Below are positions 24,755 to 32,296 of a DNA stretch of 64,000 nt, in pieces. The notes under the pieces are model-generated. The model searched no databases, was not told where the DNA came from, and saw only the letters and a list, made by a program, of their open reading frames with translations. Origin of the DNA: Streptomyces sp. HmicA12 (lineage in GTDB: Bacteria; Actinomycetota; Actinomycetes; Streptomycetales; Streptomycetaceae); NCBI RefSeq assembly GCF_000373565.1, contig NZ_KB891815.1:56723-120722 (forward strand), given 5' to 3'. Positions within the stretch are counted from its first letter, which is position 1. The number at the start of each line of letters is the position of its first letter. A program made the position numbers and the translations under genes.

Positions 24755-26134
24755 TCACCCCCGGTGCGCGGCGATCAGCTTCCGGTACCAGTGGTAGCTG
24801 TCCTTCGGGGTGCGCTCAAGGGTGTCGTAGTCGACCCGGACGATGCCGAACCGCTTCGCGTAGCCGAGGGCCCACTCGAAGTTGTCCAGGAGCGACCACA
24901 CGTAGTAGCCGCGCACGTCGACGCCCGCGTCCATCGCCGCGCGCAGGGCCGTGAGGTGTCCGTGCAGGTAGGAGACCCGGTCGGCGTCGTGGACGGCGCC
25001 GTCCTCGGCCACGGAATCGTGCTCGGCGGAGCCGTTCTCCGTGATGTGGACCGGCGGCAGCGCGTCGCCGTAGGTGGCCTTCAGGTCGGTCAGCAGGTCC
25101 GTGAAGGACTCGGGGACGACCGGCCAGCCCATCGCCGTGCGCCGCACGTCCGGGTACTGCCCTTCCGCGTACCGGTTGTCGGTGGCGACGCGGCGCGCCG
25201 GGTCCGCCTCGCGGTGCGGGGCGTCGGCGACGACGATCGGCCGGTAATAGTTGATGCCGAGGAAGTCCAGCGGCTGGGCGATCAGTTCGAGATCGCCGTC
25301 GCGCCGGAAGTCCGCGTCGGTGATCAGCTCGCCCCACGTGTCCTCGTCGGAGGCCGGGTAGCGGCCGGCGAGGATCGGCTCCGTCCAGACCAGGTTGTGC
25401 TGGGTGTCGGCGCGCAGCACGGCGGCGCGGTCGGCGGCGGAGTCGGTGGCGGGGACGTTGCGGTCGAGGTTGAGGGTGATGCCCGCCTCGCGCACCCCGG
25501 CGGCGCGCAGCGCCTTCATGGCGAGGCCGTGGCCGACGAGCAGGTGGTGCGCGGCGGCCAGGGCGCCGGTGCCCTCCTGGGCGCCGGGCGCGTGCCGGCC
25601 CACGGAGTAGCCGAGGAAGGCGCTGCACCAGGGCTCGTTGAGGGTGATCCAGCGCGGCACCCGGTCGGCGAGGTGTTCGGCGACGATCGCCGTGTACTCG
25701 CCGAACCGCTCGGCGGTCTCGCGCACCCGCCAGCCGCCCTTGTCCTCCAGGGCCTGCGGGAGGTCCCAGTGGTAGAGGGTGGCGGCCGGTTCGATGCCCG
25801 CCTCGAGCAGCTCGTCGACCAGACGGGAGTAGAAGTCGAGGCCCTTCTGGTTCGCGGGGCCCTCTCCGGTGGGCTGGATGCGCGGCCAGGCGATCGAGAA
25901 GCGGTACGAGTCGACGCCGAGGTCACGCAGCAGCGCCACGTCCTCGGGGTAGCGGTGGTAGTGGTCGCAGGCCACGTCTCCGGTGTCGCCACCGTCCGTG
26001 CGCCCGGGCGTGTGGCTGTAGGTGTCCCAGATGGAGGGACCGCGGCCGTCCTCGGTGGCGGCGCCCTCGATCTGGTACGAGGCAGTGGCCGCGCCGAACA
26101 CGAAGCCTTCGGGGAAAACGGGCAAGTCACTCAT
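24755..26134 (-). CDS. GH1 beta-glucosidase
   Basis: 459 residues, full length for glycoside hydrolase family 1. The N-terminal signature is FPEGFVFGAATASYQIEG. The acid/base Glu167 is in TLNEP and the nucleophile Glu366 is in ITENG. No signal peptide is present, so it is cytoplasmic and would cut imported beta-linked disaccharides. It is the last gene of the minus-strand block with the ABC permeases (8 bp gap) and the binding protein. With the alpha-xylosidase nearby it could remove glucose units from xyloglucan fragments. Beta-glucosidase, beta-galactosidase or beta-xylosidase activity cannot be told apart from sequence alone. Confidence 0.93.
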   Translation of the reverse strand: MSDLPVFPEGFVFGAATASYQIEGAATEDGRGPSIWDTYSHTPGRTDGGDTGDVACDHYHRYPEDVALLRDLGVDSYRFSIAWPRIQPTGEGPANQKGLDFYSRLVDELLEAGIEPAATLYHWDLPQALEDKGGWRVRETAERFGEYTAIVAEHLADRVPRWITLNEPWCSAFLGYSVGRHAPGAQEGTGALAAAHHLLVGHGLAMKALRAAGVREAGITLNLDRNVPATDSAADRAAVLRADTQHNLVWTEPILAGRYPASDEDTWGELITDADFRRDGDLELIAQPLDFLGINYYRPIVVADAPHREADPARRVATDNRYAEGQYPDVRRTAMGWPVVPESFTDLLTDLKATYGDALPPVHITENGSAEHDSVAEDGAVHDADRVSYLHGHLTALRAAMDAGVDVRGYYVWSLLDNFEWALGYAKRFGIVRVDYDTLERTPKDSYHWYRKLIAAHRG

Positions 26135-26142
26135 GAAAAGCC

Positions 26143-26976
26143 TTACTTGACGGATCCGCCGGTGATACCGGCAGCAATGTACTTCTGGGCGAGGACGAGC
26201 AGCACGGCGGCCGGGATCGCCGACAGGACGGACGCGGCCATGACGGAGCCCCAGTCGCCGACGTGGGCGCCGATGTACTGGTAGATGCCGAGCGTGACCG
26301 GCTTGACGTCGTCGGTGGTGTTCAGCGTGAGCGCGAACATGAAGTCGCTCCACGCGTACAGGAAGGAGAAGAGGCCCGCCGTGATCAGCGAGTTGCGGCT
26401 CATCGGCAGGACGACCTGGACGAACGTACGCACCTTGCTCGCGCCGTCGACCTCGGCCGCCTCGATGACCTCCTTCGGGATGGCCACCATGAACGAGCGC
26501 ATCAGGACGATGGCGAACGGGATGCCGAGCGAGGCGTCGGCGAGCATCAGGCCGAAGTAGGAGTTGACCAGGCCCAGATCGACGTACGCGCTGTAGAGGG
26601 CGTTGGCGATGACGATGCCCGGGACCATCTGCGTGATGAGCGTGCCGAAGACGATGGACTTGGTGCCGGGCAGCCGGAACTGGGCGAGGCCGTACGCGGC
26701 GGGCGCGGCGATCGCGAGGCAGATGACGACGGCGCCGAGCGCGACGGCGAGCGAGGTCAGCAGGTGGCCGCCCTGCTCGCTGATCGCGTCGGTGAAGCCG
26801 GACAGGTCCAGCGAGTGCGGTACGGGCGAGACTTCGAGCAGCCCGGACTCGGGCTGCAGAGCCGTGTTGATCATCCAGTAGAGCGGGAACAGCATCACGC
26901 ACAGGATGACGACGCCGGCGACGGTGGCGCCCCAGCGGCGCTTCGGCCTGGTGGCGGTCTCGGAGACGATTGCCAT
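26143..26976 (-). CDS. ABC sugar transporter permease (MalG-like)
   Basis: 277 residues with six predicted transmembrane helices. The EAA-loop is IPKEVIEAAEVDGASKVRTF, the ATPase contact motif of sugar importers (MalG/carbohydrate uptake CUT1). An alternative GTG start three codons upstream overlaps the stop of the other permease gene. No ATPase gene lies in this cluster, so a shared MsiK-type ATPase encoded elsewhere would have to energise it, as is usual in Streptomyces. Confidence 0.92.
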   Translation of the reverse strand: MAIVSETATRPKRRWGATVAGVVILCVMLFPLYWMINTALQPESGLLEVSPVPHSLDLSGFTDAISEQGGHLLTSLAVALGAVVICLAIAAPAAYGLAQFRLPGTKSIVFGTLITQMVPGIVIANALYSAYVDLGLVNSYFGLMLADASLGIPFAIVLMRSFMVAIPKEVIEAAEVDGASKVRTFVQVVLPMSRNSLITAGLFSFLYAWSDFMFALTLNTTDDVKPVTLGIYQYIGAHVGDWGSVMAASVLSAIPAAVLLVLAQKYIAAGITGGSVK

Positions 26977-26981
26977 GCCGG

Positions 26982-27932
26982 TCACTTCCCCTCGGAGCGG
27001 TTGGCCCGCAGGTAGAACACCGCGAAGACGGCGGAGATGAGGATGAGGACGTTGCCGACGACGGCGCCCGCGCCGAAGTCCAGCTGCACGAAGGAGTTCT
27101 GGTACGTGAGCGTGCCGAGCGTCTGCGTGGAGTCGGCGGGGCCGCCGTCGGTCAGGGCCAGGATCAGGTCGAGGATCTTGACCGTCGACATGAAGCCGAG
27201 CACCAGGACGACCGTGATGACGGGCTTGAGCAGCGGCAGCGTGATGGAGCGGAAGGTGCGCCAGGCGGAGGCGCCGTCCAGGGACGCGGCCTCGTACAGC
27301 TCCTTGGGGATCTCCTGGAGGCCGCCGTAGAGGATCACCATGTTGAACGGGATGCCGATCCAGATGTTCACCATGATCACGGAGAACAGGGCCATGCCGG
27401 GGCTGGTCAGCCAGGGGGTGTGGCCGCCGAACCCGAGGGTGTCGACGAAGGAGTTCAGGACTCCGGTGTCCTGGTCGAGGATGCGGCGCCACACGATGCC
27501 GGAGACGACCATCGGGACGAGCCAGGGAAGCAGGATCAGCGAGCGCAGGAACCCGTTGAGCGGGAAGCGCTTGGTGAAGAAGACGGCGAGCGCGAGGCCG
27601 ATGCCGAACTGGCCGATCAGCGAGCCGATCGTGAAGACGATGGTGTGCCACAGCGCCTTGCCGAAGAGGTCGTCGTGGAAGACCTTGCTCCAGTTGTCGG
27701 TGCCGTTGAAGGGGGACTTGCCGTCGAAGAACGTGGACGGCGAGAAGTCCTGGAAGCTCATCACGACGTTGCGGACGAGCGGGTAGCCGAAGAACAGCAG
27801 CATGAAGACGACGGCGGGCGCGATGAAGCCCCACTGGGAGAGCCTGCGGCGGCGCCGGGCGCGCAGCGGGTCGGTCTTCTTCTTCGCGACGGCGGGCTTG
27901 ACGGCGGGCGCCGGGGCCGTGGTGGTCGACAT
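26982..27932 (-). CDS. ABC sugar transporter permease (MalF-like)
   Basis: 316 residues with six predicted helices after a basic N-terminal tail (KKKTDPLRARRRRRLSQWG). The EAA-loop is IPKELYEAASLDGASAWRTF. This is the CUT1-family partner of the next permease gene, which starts 6 bp further along. It follows the binding-protein gene by 13 bp, consistent with one operon. Confidence 0.92.
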   Translation of the reverse strand: MSTTTAPAPAVKPAVAKKKTDPLRARRRRRLSQWGFIAPAVVFMLLFFGYPLVRNVVMSFQDFSPSTFFDGKSPFNGTDNWSKVFHDDLFGKALWHTIVFTIGSLIGQFGIGLALAVFFTKRFPLNGFLRSLILLPWLVPMVVSGIVWRRILDQDTGVLNSFVDTLGFGGHTPWLTSPGMALFSVIMVNIWIGIPFNMVILYGGLQEIPKELYEAASLDGASAWRTFRSITLPLLKPVITVVLVLGFMSTVKILDLILALTDGGPADSTQTLGTLTYQNSFVQLDFGAGAVVGNVLILISAVFAVFYLRANRSEGK

Positions 27933-27945
27933 TTCGGTGATCCCC

Positions 27946-29211
27946 TCAGTTCCCGCTCGTGGCGCGGCTCTGCGCCTTCTTCAGCGCGGCCTCGCTGGAC
28001 TGCCCGGTGAGCGCGGACTGGAAGGCGCTCTGCAGGGCCAGCGACACGGACGACCAGCGGGCCCCGACCTTCGCGGTGCGCGAGCGGGCGGTGGCCACCT
28101 GGTCGGCGAGCGCGTCGAGTTCGGGTACTTCCTTGCGCCAGATCGCGGCGGCCTTCTCGTTGGCCGGGACCATCCAGCTGTTGCGCGCGTAGGTGATCTG
28201 TTCCTTCTCGCCCGCCATGCAGCCGATGATCTTCGCGGCGGTCTTCTGGCGCGCGGTGTCACCGGTCTTGGGCACGGTCAGCACGGCGCCGCCGAGCGGA
28301 CCCACGGACTTGTCGCCCGTCTTCGGAACGGGGATCTGCGCGATGCCCCAGTGCAGGTTCTTCTTGGTGTTGAGGGTCTCCACCTGCCACGGACCGTTGA
28401 TCATCATCGCGGCGTTGCCGGCCATGAACTGGTCGTTGACGTCGGCCTGGGTCCAGTTGACGGTCGACTTGGACAGCGAGCCGTCCTTGATGAGGCCCTT
28501 CCAGTAGTCGAGCGCGCCCGCGACGTTCTTGGTGGCGAGGTTCGTCTCGTCGCCGCCGTTGGACCACATGAACGGGGTGAACTGGAAGACGCCGTCCTCC
28601 GCGCCGCCCGCGCTCAGCGCGATGCCGTACTGCCTGCCCTGGGTGAGCTTCTTGGCGGTCTCCTGCATCTCGGCCCAGGTGGTGGGGACTTCGAGACCGG
28701 CCTTCTTCAGGATGTCCTTGTTGTAGAAGAGGGCGAGGGTGTTCACCGTGCGCGCGGCGCCGTAGTACGTCCCCTTGTAGGAGCCGAAGTCGACGATGCC
28801 CTTGGGGATGTCCTTGGTGGACAGGCCCAGGGTGCGCAGGTCGACCAGGCCGCCCGCCTCGGCGAAGGTCGGCACCTCGGAGGCGTCGAACTGGATGACG
28901 TCCGGCAGCGACTTCGACGACGCCATTCGCAGCGACTTCGTCATGACCTGCGACGCGGGGACGCTCTGCTGCTCGATGGTGATGCCCAGCTGCTTGCTGC
29001 AGCGCGAGAGCGTGGCGGCGTCCCAGCCGTGGTACGAGTCGTCGGTCGAGGAGTTGAGGACGGTGTACACGTCCGGGTCGCGCTGCTGGCCACAGCCCGC
29101 GAGGGCGGCGGTGGCGACGAGTGCGGAGACAACGGTGAGCGGGATCGTGGCCCGTCGGCCGGCACGGCGGCGCCTGGCGCGCGTCCCGTCCGGTGGAGTT
29201 ACTGCTGTCAC
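27946..29211 (-). CDS. ABC sugar transporter, substrate-binding lipoprotein
   Basis: 421 residues. An Arg-rich start (TRARRRRAGRRAT), a hydrophobic stretch and the lipobox LAGC with Cys40 make it a membrane-anchored binding protein. It has the MalE-type (family 1) fold with a FNAALG-like segment QFMAGNAAMMINGPWQVE. Its start is a GTG with AGGG upstream. It heads the transporter block after xylA and a stem-loop. The substrate is not known; the neighbours point to a xylose-containing oligosaccharide. Confidence 0.9.
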   Translation of the reverse strand: MTAVTPPDGTRARRRRAGRRATIPLTVVSALVATAALAGCGQQRDPDVYTVLNSSTDDSYHGWDAATLSRCSKQLGITIEQQSVPASQVMTKSLRMASSKSLPDVIQFDASEVPTFAEAGGLVDLRTLGLSTKDIPKGIVDFGSYKGTYYGAARTVNTLALFYNKDILKKAGLEVPTTWAEMQETAKKLTQGRQYGIALSAGGAEDGVFQFTPFMWSNGGDETNLATKNVAGALDYWKGLIKDGSLSKSTVNWTQADVNDQFMAGNAAMMINGPWQVETLNTKKNLHWGIAQIPVPKTGDKSVGPLGGAVLTVPKTGDTARQKTAAKIIGCMAGEKEQITYARNSWMVPANEKAAAIWRKEVPELDALADQVATARSRTAKVGARWSSVSLALQSAFQSALTGQSSEAALKKAQSRATSGN

Positions 29212-29243
29212 GGTGGTTGCCCTTGCCTGGGAGGGGTGACCGG

Positions 29244-29273
29244 CCCCGACGCGACGCCCGTGTCGCGTCGGGG
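29244..29273 (-). terminator. intercistronic stem-loop between xylA and the importer genes
   Basis: CCCCGACGCGAC and its perfect complement enclose a 6-nt loop. It lies after xylA and before the binding-protein gene on the same strand, so it may end or attenuate xylA transcription and separate the expression levels of the two. Confidence 0.65.
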
Positions 29274-29341
29274 TGTTCGCTGCTGACCCGGTACGGCTCC
29301 GGTCTGCGCCGTACGGATCGCGTCGCGAGGGGACTGCGGCG

Positions 29342-30511
29342 TCAGCGGACGCCGAGCAGGTGCTCCATGGCGAGCTGGTCGAGGCGCTCGAAGGCCATCG
29401 ACCGCTCGGCGGCGCCGTTCACGTCGAAGTCCTCGTACGCGCCCTTGTCCGCGAGGAGTCCGGCGAGCCCGTCGGCGGCCGTGGACTGCGCGAGCTCGTC
29501 GAGCCGGGACGCGCGCAGCGCCTCCTGCACCTCCGTGTCGGCGCGGAAGGCGGCCGAACGCTCCTTGAGGATCAGGTAGTTGCGCATGCAGTTCTTCGCG
29601 GACTCCCACACGCCGTCGATGCCGTCGGTGCGCACCGGCTTGAAGTCGAAGTGCCGCGGGCCCTCGTATCCGGCCGCCTCCAGGAGGTCGACCAGCCAGA
29701 ACGCCTGGCGCAGGTCGCCGGCGCCGAACCGGAAGTCCTGGTCGTACTTGGTGCCGGTCTGACCGTTCAGGTCGATGTGGAAGAGCTTGCCCGCCCACAG
29801 CGCCTGGGCGATGCCGTGCGGGAAGTTCAGGCCCGCCATCTGCTCGTGGCCGACCTCCGGGTTCACACCCACGAGCTCGGGGCGCTCCAGGCGCTCGATG
29901 AACGCGAGGGCGTGGCCGATGGTCGGCAGGAGGATGTCGCCGCGGGGCTCGTTCGGCTTCGGCTCGATCGCGAAGCGCAGGTCGTAGCCCTGCTCGACGA
30001 CGTACTCGCCGAGGAGGTCGAAGGCCTCCTTCATGCGGTCGAGGGCGTCGCGCACGTCCTTGGCGCCGCCGGACTCGGCGCCTTCGCGGCCGCCCCAGGC
30101 GACGTAGGTCGTCGCGCCGAGCTCGACGGCGAGGTCGATGTTGCGGATGGTCTTGCGCAGCGCGAAGCGGCGCACGTCACGGTCGTTGGCGGTGAAGCCG
30201 CCGTCCTTGAAGACCGGGTGCGTGAACAGGTTCGTCGTCGCCATCGGGACGGTGAGGCCCGTCTCGTCCAGGGCGGCGCGGAACCGCTTGACGATCGCGT
30301 CGCGCTCGCTCTGCGACGCACCGAAGGGGATCAGGTCGTCGTCGTGGAACGTCACACCGTGCGCCCCCAGTTCGGCGAGGCGGTGCACGGACTCGACCGG
30401 GTCCAGCGCGGGCCGGGTGGCGTCGCCGAACGGGTCGTTTCCCCGCCAGCCGACGGTCCACAGACCGAAGGTGAACTTGTCGTCGAAGGTGGGGGTGAAG
30501 CGGTCGGACAT
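29342..30511 (-). CDS. xylA: xylose isomerase
   Basis: 389 residues, the length of the well-known Streptomyces class I enzymes. It starts MSDRFTPTFDDKFTFGLWTV. It carries the AWGGREGAE segment, the metal-site motif VGVNPEVGHEQMAGLNF, and the Asp-rich KLFHIDLNGQTGTKYDQD motif with the second metal site. It converts D-xylose to D-xylulose in the cytoplasm. The start is set by AAGGG upstream. It is divergent from xylB, with repeat-rich control sequence between. The importer genes and GH1 gene follow on the same strand. Confidence 0.97.
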   Translation of the reverse strand: MSDRFTPTFDDKFTFGLWTVGWRGNDPFGDATRPALDPVESVHRLAELGAHGVTFHDDDLIPFGASQSERDAIVKRFRAALDETGLTVPMATTNLFTHPVFKDGGFTANDRDVRRFALRKTIRNIDLAVELGATTYVAWGGREGAESGGAKDVRDALDRMKEAFDLLGEYVVEQGYDLRFAIEPKPNEPRGDILLPTIGHALAFIERLERPELVGVNPEVGHEQMAGLNFPHGIAQALWAGKLFHIDLNGQTGTKYDQDFRFGAGDLRQAFWLVDLLEAAGYEGPRHFDFKPVRTDGIDGVWESAKNCMRNYLILKERSAAFRADTEVQEALRASRLDELAQSTAADGLAGLLADKGAYEDFDVNGAAERSMAFERLDQLAMEHLLGVR

Positions 30512-30788
30512 GGTGCGGCCCTTACTGGTGCGCGAACCCTCGGCGTCCACCGAGGCGTTTGTTTTCTGACATGACTAATACGCCAAGATGCGTCGAAGCG
30601 CTAGACCCAGCGACCTACCTCACCCCGGGCACACCCCTCATCACCTGCTGTTAAGCGAATCGAAGCGCTTCACCGGACCTCCACTCGACCCACTCTTGCT
30701 CTTTTGTTTTCTGTACGATCAAATGGCGTCGGCGGGTCATTTGTCTTCAAGGTCTGCCTTCAAGATCGCAAGTAAGTTGAGGGGCGCC
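30512..30788. promoter_or_regulatory. divergent xylA-xylB control region with paired repeats
   Basis: The 277-bp gap holds two kinds of direct repeat. TTTGTTTTCTG occurs at 30558-30568 and 30703-30713. TCGAAGCGCT occurs at 30593-30602 and 30660-30669, the second inside the perfect palindrome GAAGCGCTTC (30662-30671). TACGAT at 30714-30719 could be the -10 box for xylB, overlapping the second T-rich repeat. The palindrome suits a LacI-type operator, while the T-rich element could be an xyl regulator site; a ROK regulator is encoded nearby. The region is richer in A+T than its surroundings. Confidence 0.65.
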
Positions 30789-32270
30789 ATGCCACCGTCA
30801 TCACCGCCGGTCGCAGCCGTGATCGGCGTGGACAGCTCGACGCAGTCCACCAAGGCGGTCGTCCTGGACGCCGCCACCGGCCGCTCCCTCGGGACGGGCC
30901 GTGCCCCGCACCTCGTGACCGGTCGGCAGGGGGCCCGCGAGAGCGAACCCGGCGTCTGGTGGTCCGCCCTGTGCGACGCGGTCACGCTCGCCCTCAAGGA
31001 AGCCGACGTCCCGCCCGAGCGCGTCACCGGCATCGCGGTCGCCGGACAGCAGCACGGCCTCGTCGCCCTCGACGCGCAGGGCCGTCCGGTGCGGCCCGCC
31101 CTGCTGTGGAACGACACCCGGTCCGCGCCGCAGGCCGCCGCCCTCACCGAGCGCCTCGGCGGACCGGACGCCTGGCTCGCGCGCACCGGCTCCGTGCCGG
31201 TGGCGTCGATGACCGCGGCGAAGTGGCAGTGGCTGCGCGAGCACGAACCGGCCCGCCCGGTGGCCGCGGTCCGGCTGCCGCACGACTTCCTCACCGAGCG
31301 GCTGTGCGGCGTCGCGGTCACCGACCCCGGGGACGCGTCGGGCACCTGCTGGTACAACACCGCGACGGGCGCCTACGACGCCGAGATCCTCGATCTGCTC
31401 GGCCTCGCCCCCGAACTGCTGCCCGCCGTCGCCGCGGGCGGCGGCGCCCGGGCGGGCTCTCTCACCGAGAGCGCCGCCGCGCTCCTCGGTCTGCCCGCCG
31501 GTATCGCGGTGGCGGCCGGGACCGGGGACAACATGGCCGCGGCGGTGGGGCTCGGCCTCGGCGCCGCCGGACTCCTCGACCACCCGGTGCTCAGCCTCGG
31601 CACGTCCGGCACGGTGTTCGCGGCGACCCGCACCCGGCCCGCCTCCCCCGCCCTGGCCGGTTTCGCCGCCGCCGACGGGACGTACCTGCCACTGGCCTGC
31701 ACGCTGAACTGCACCCTCGCCGTCGACCGGATCGCGGACCTGCTCGGCCTGGACCGGGAGGACGCGGAGCCCGGCGACGGAACCGTGCTGCTGCCCTACC
31801 TCGACGGCGAGCGCACCCCCGATCTGCCGCACGCCGCGGGCCTGTTGACCGGTCTGCGGCACGACACGAGCGGACGGCAGATCCTCGGCGCAGCGTACGA
31901 AGGCGCCGTGTTCACCCTGCTGCGGGCCCTCGACGAGCTGTCGCGCGCCTGCGGCCTCGACCCGGACGACCCGGAGGTCGCCGCCCGCCCGGTGCGCCTC
32001 GTCGGCGGCGGCGCGCAGGGCCGCACCTGGGTGGAGACCGTCCGCCGCCTGTCCGGCCGCCCGGTCCTGGTACCGGAGGCCACCGAACTGGTCGCGCTCG
32101 GCGCCGCCGCCCTCGCGCAGGCCGCCGCCACCGGCCGGGACCCGGTCGCCGTCGCGACCGGCTGGGACACCGGCCGCGGCACCCTGCTGCCCGCCGCTCC
32201 CCGCGACCACGCGGCCTGGCACCGGCTCACCGACGTCCTCGACCGGGCCACACCCGCCCTGCTGACCTGA
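30789..32270 (+). CDS. xylB: xylulokinase
   Basis: 493 residues of the FGGY carbohydrate kinase family. The N-terminal phosphate motif is VIGVDSSTQSTKAVVLDA, the sugar site includes GIAVAGQQHGLVAL, and the C-terminal nucleotide motif is VRLVGGGAQGRTWVETV. It phosphorylates D-xylulose to D-xylulose 5-phosphate, the entry to the pentose phosphate pathway. The ATG follows GAGGGG. The frame is open for 67 codons upstream, but that stretch is the promoter region. The alpha-xylosidase gene follows after 26 bp on the same transcript. Confidence 0.95.
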   Translation: MPPSSPPVAAVIGVDSSTQSTKAVVLDAATGRSLGTGRAPHLVTGRQGARESEPGVWWSALCDAVTLALKEADVPPERVTGIAVAGQQHGLVALDAQGRPVRPALLWNDTRSAPQAAALTERLGGPDAWLARTGSVPVASMTAAKWQWLREHEPARPVAAVRLPHDFLTERLCGVAVTDPGDASGTCWYNTATGAYDAEILDLLGLAPELLPAVAAGGGARAGSLTESAAALLGLPAGIAVAAGTGDNMAAAVGLGLGAAGLLDHPVLSLGTSGTVFAATRTRPASPALAGFAAADGTYLPLACTLNCTLAVDRIADLLGLDREDAEPGDGTVLLPYLDGERTPDLPHAAGLLTGLRHDTSGRQILGAAYEGAVFTLLRALDELSRACGLDPDDPEVAARPVRLVGGGAQGRTWVETVRRLSGRPVLVPEATELVALGAAALAQAAATGRDPVAVATGWDTGRGTLLPAAPRDHAAWHRLTDVLDRATPALLT

Positions 32271-32296
32271 ACCACCTCCGCACCCCTGGGAAGATC

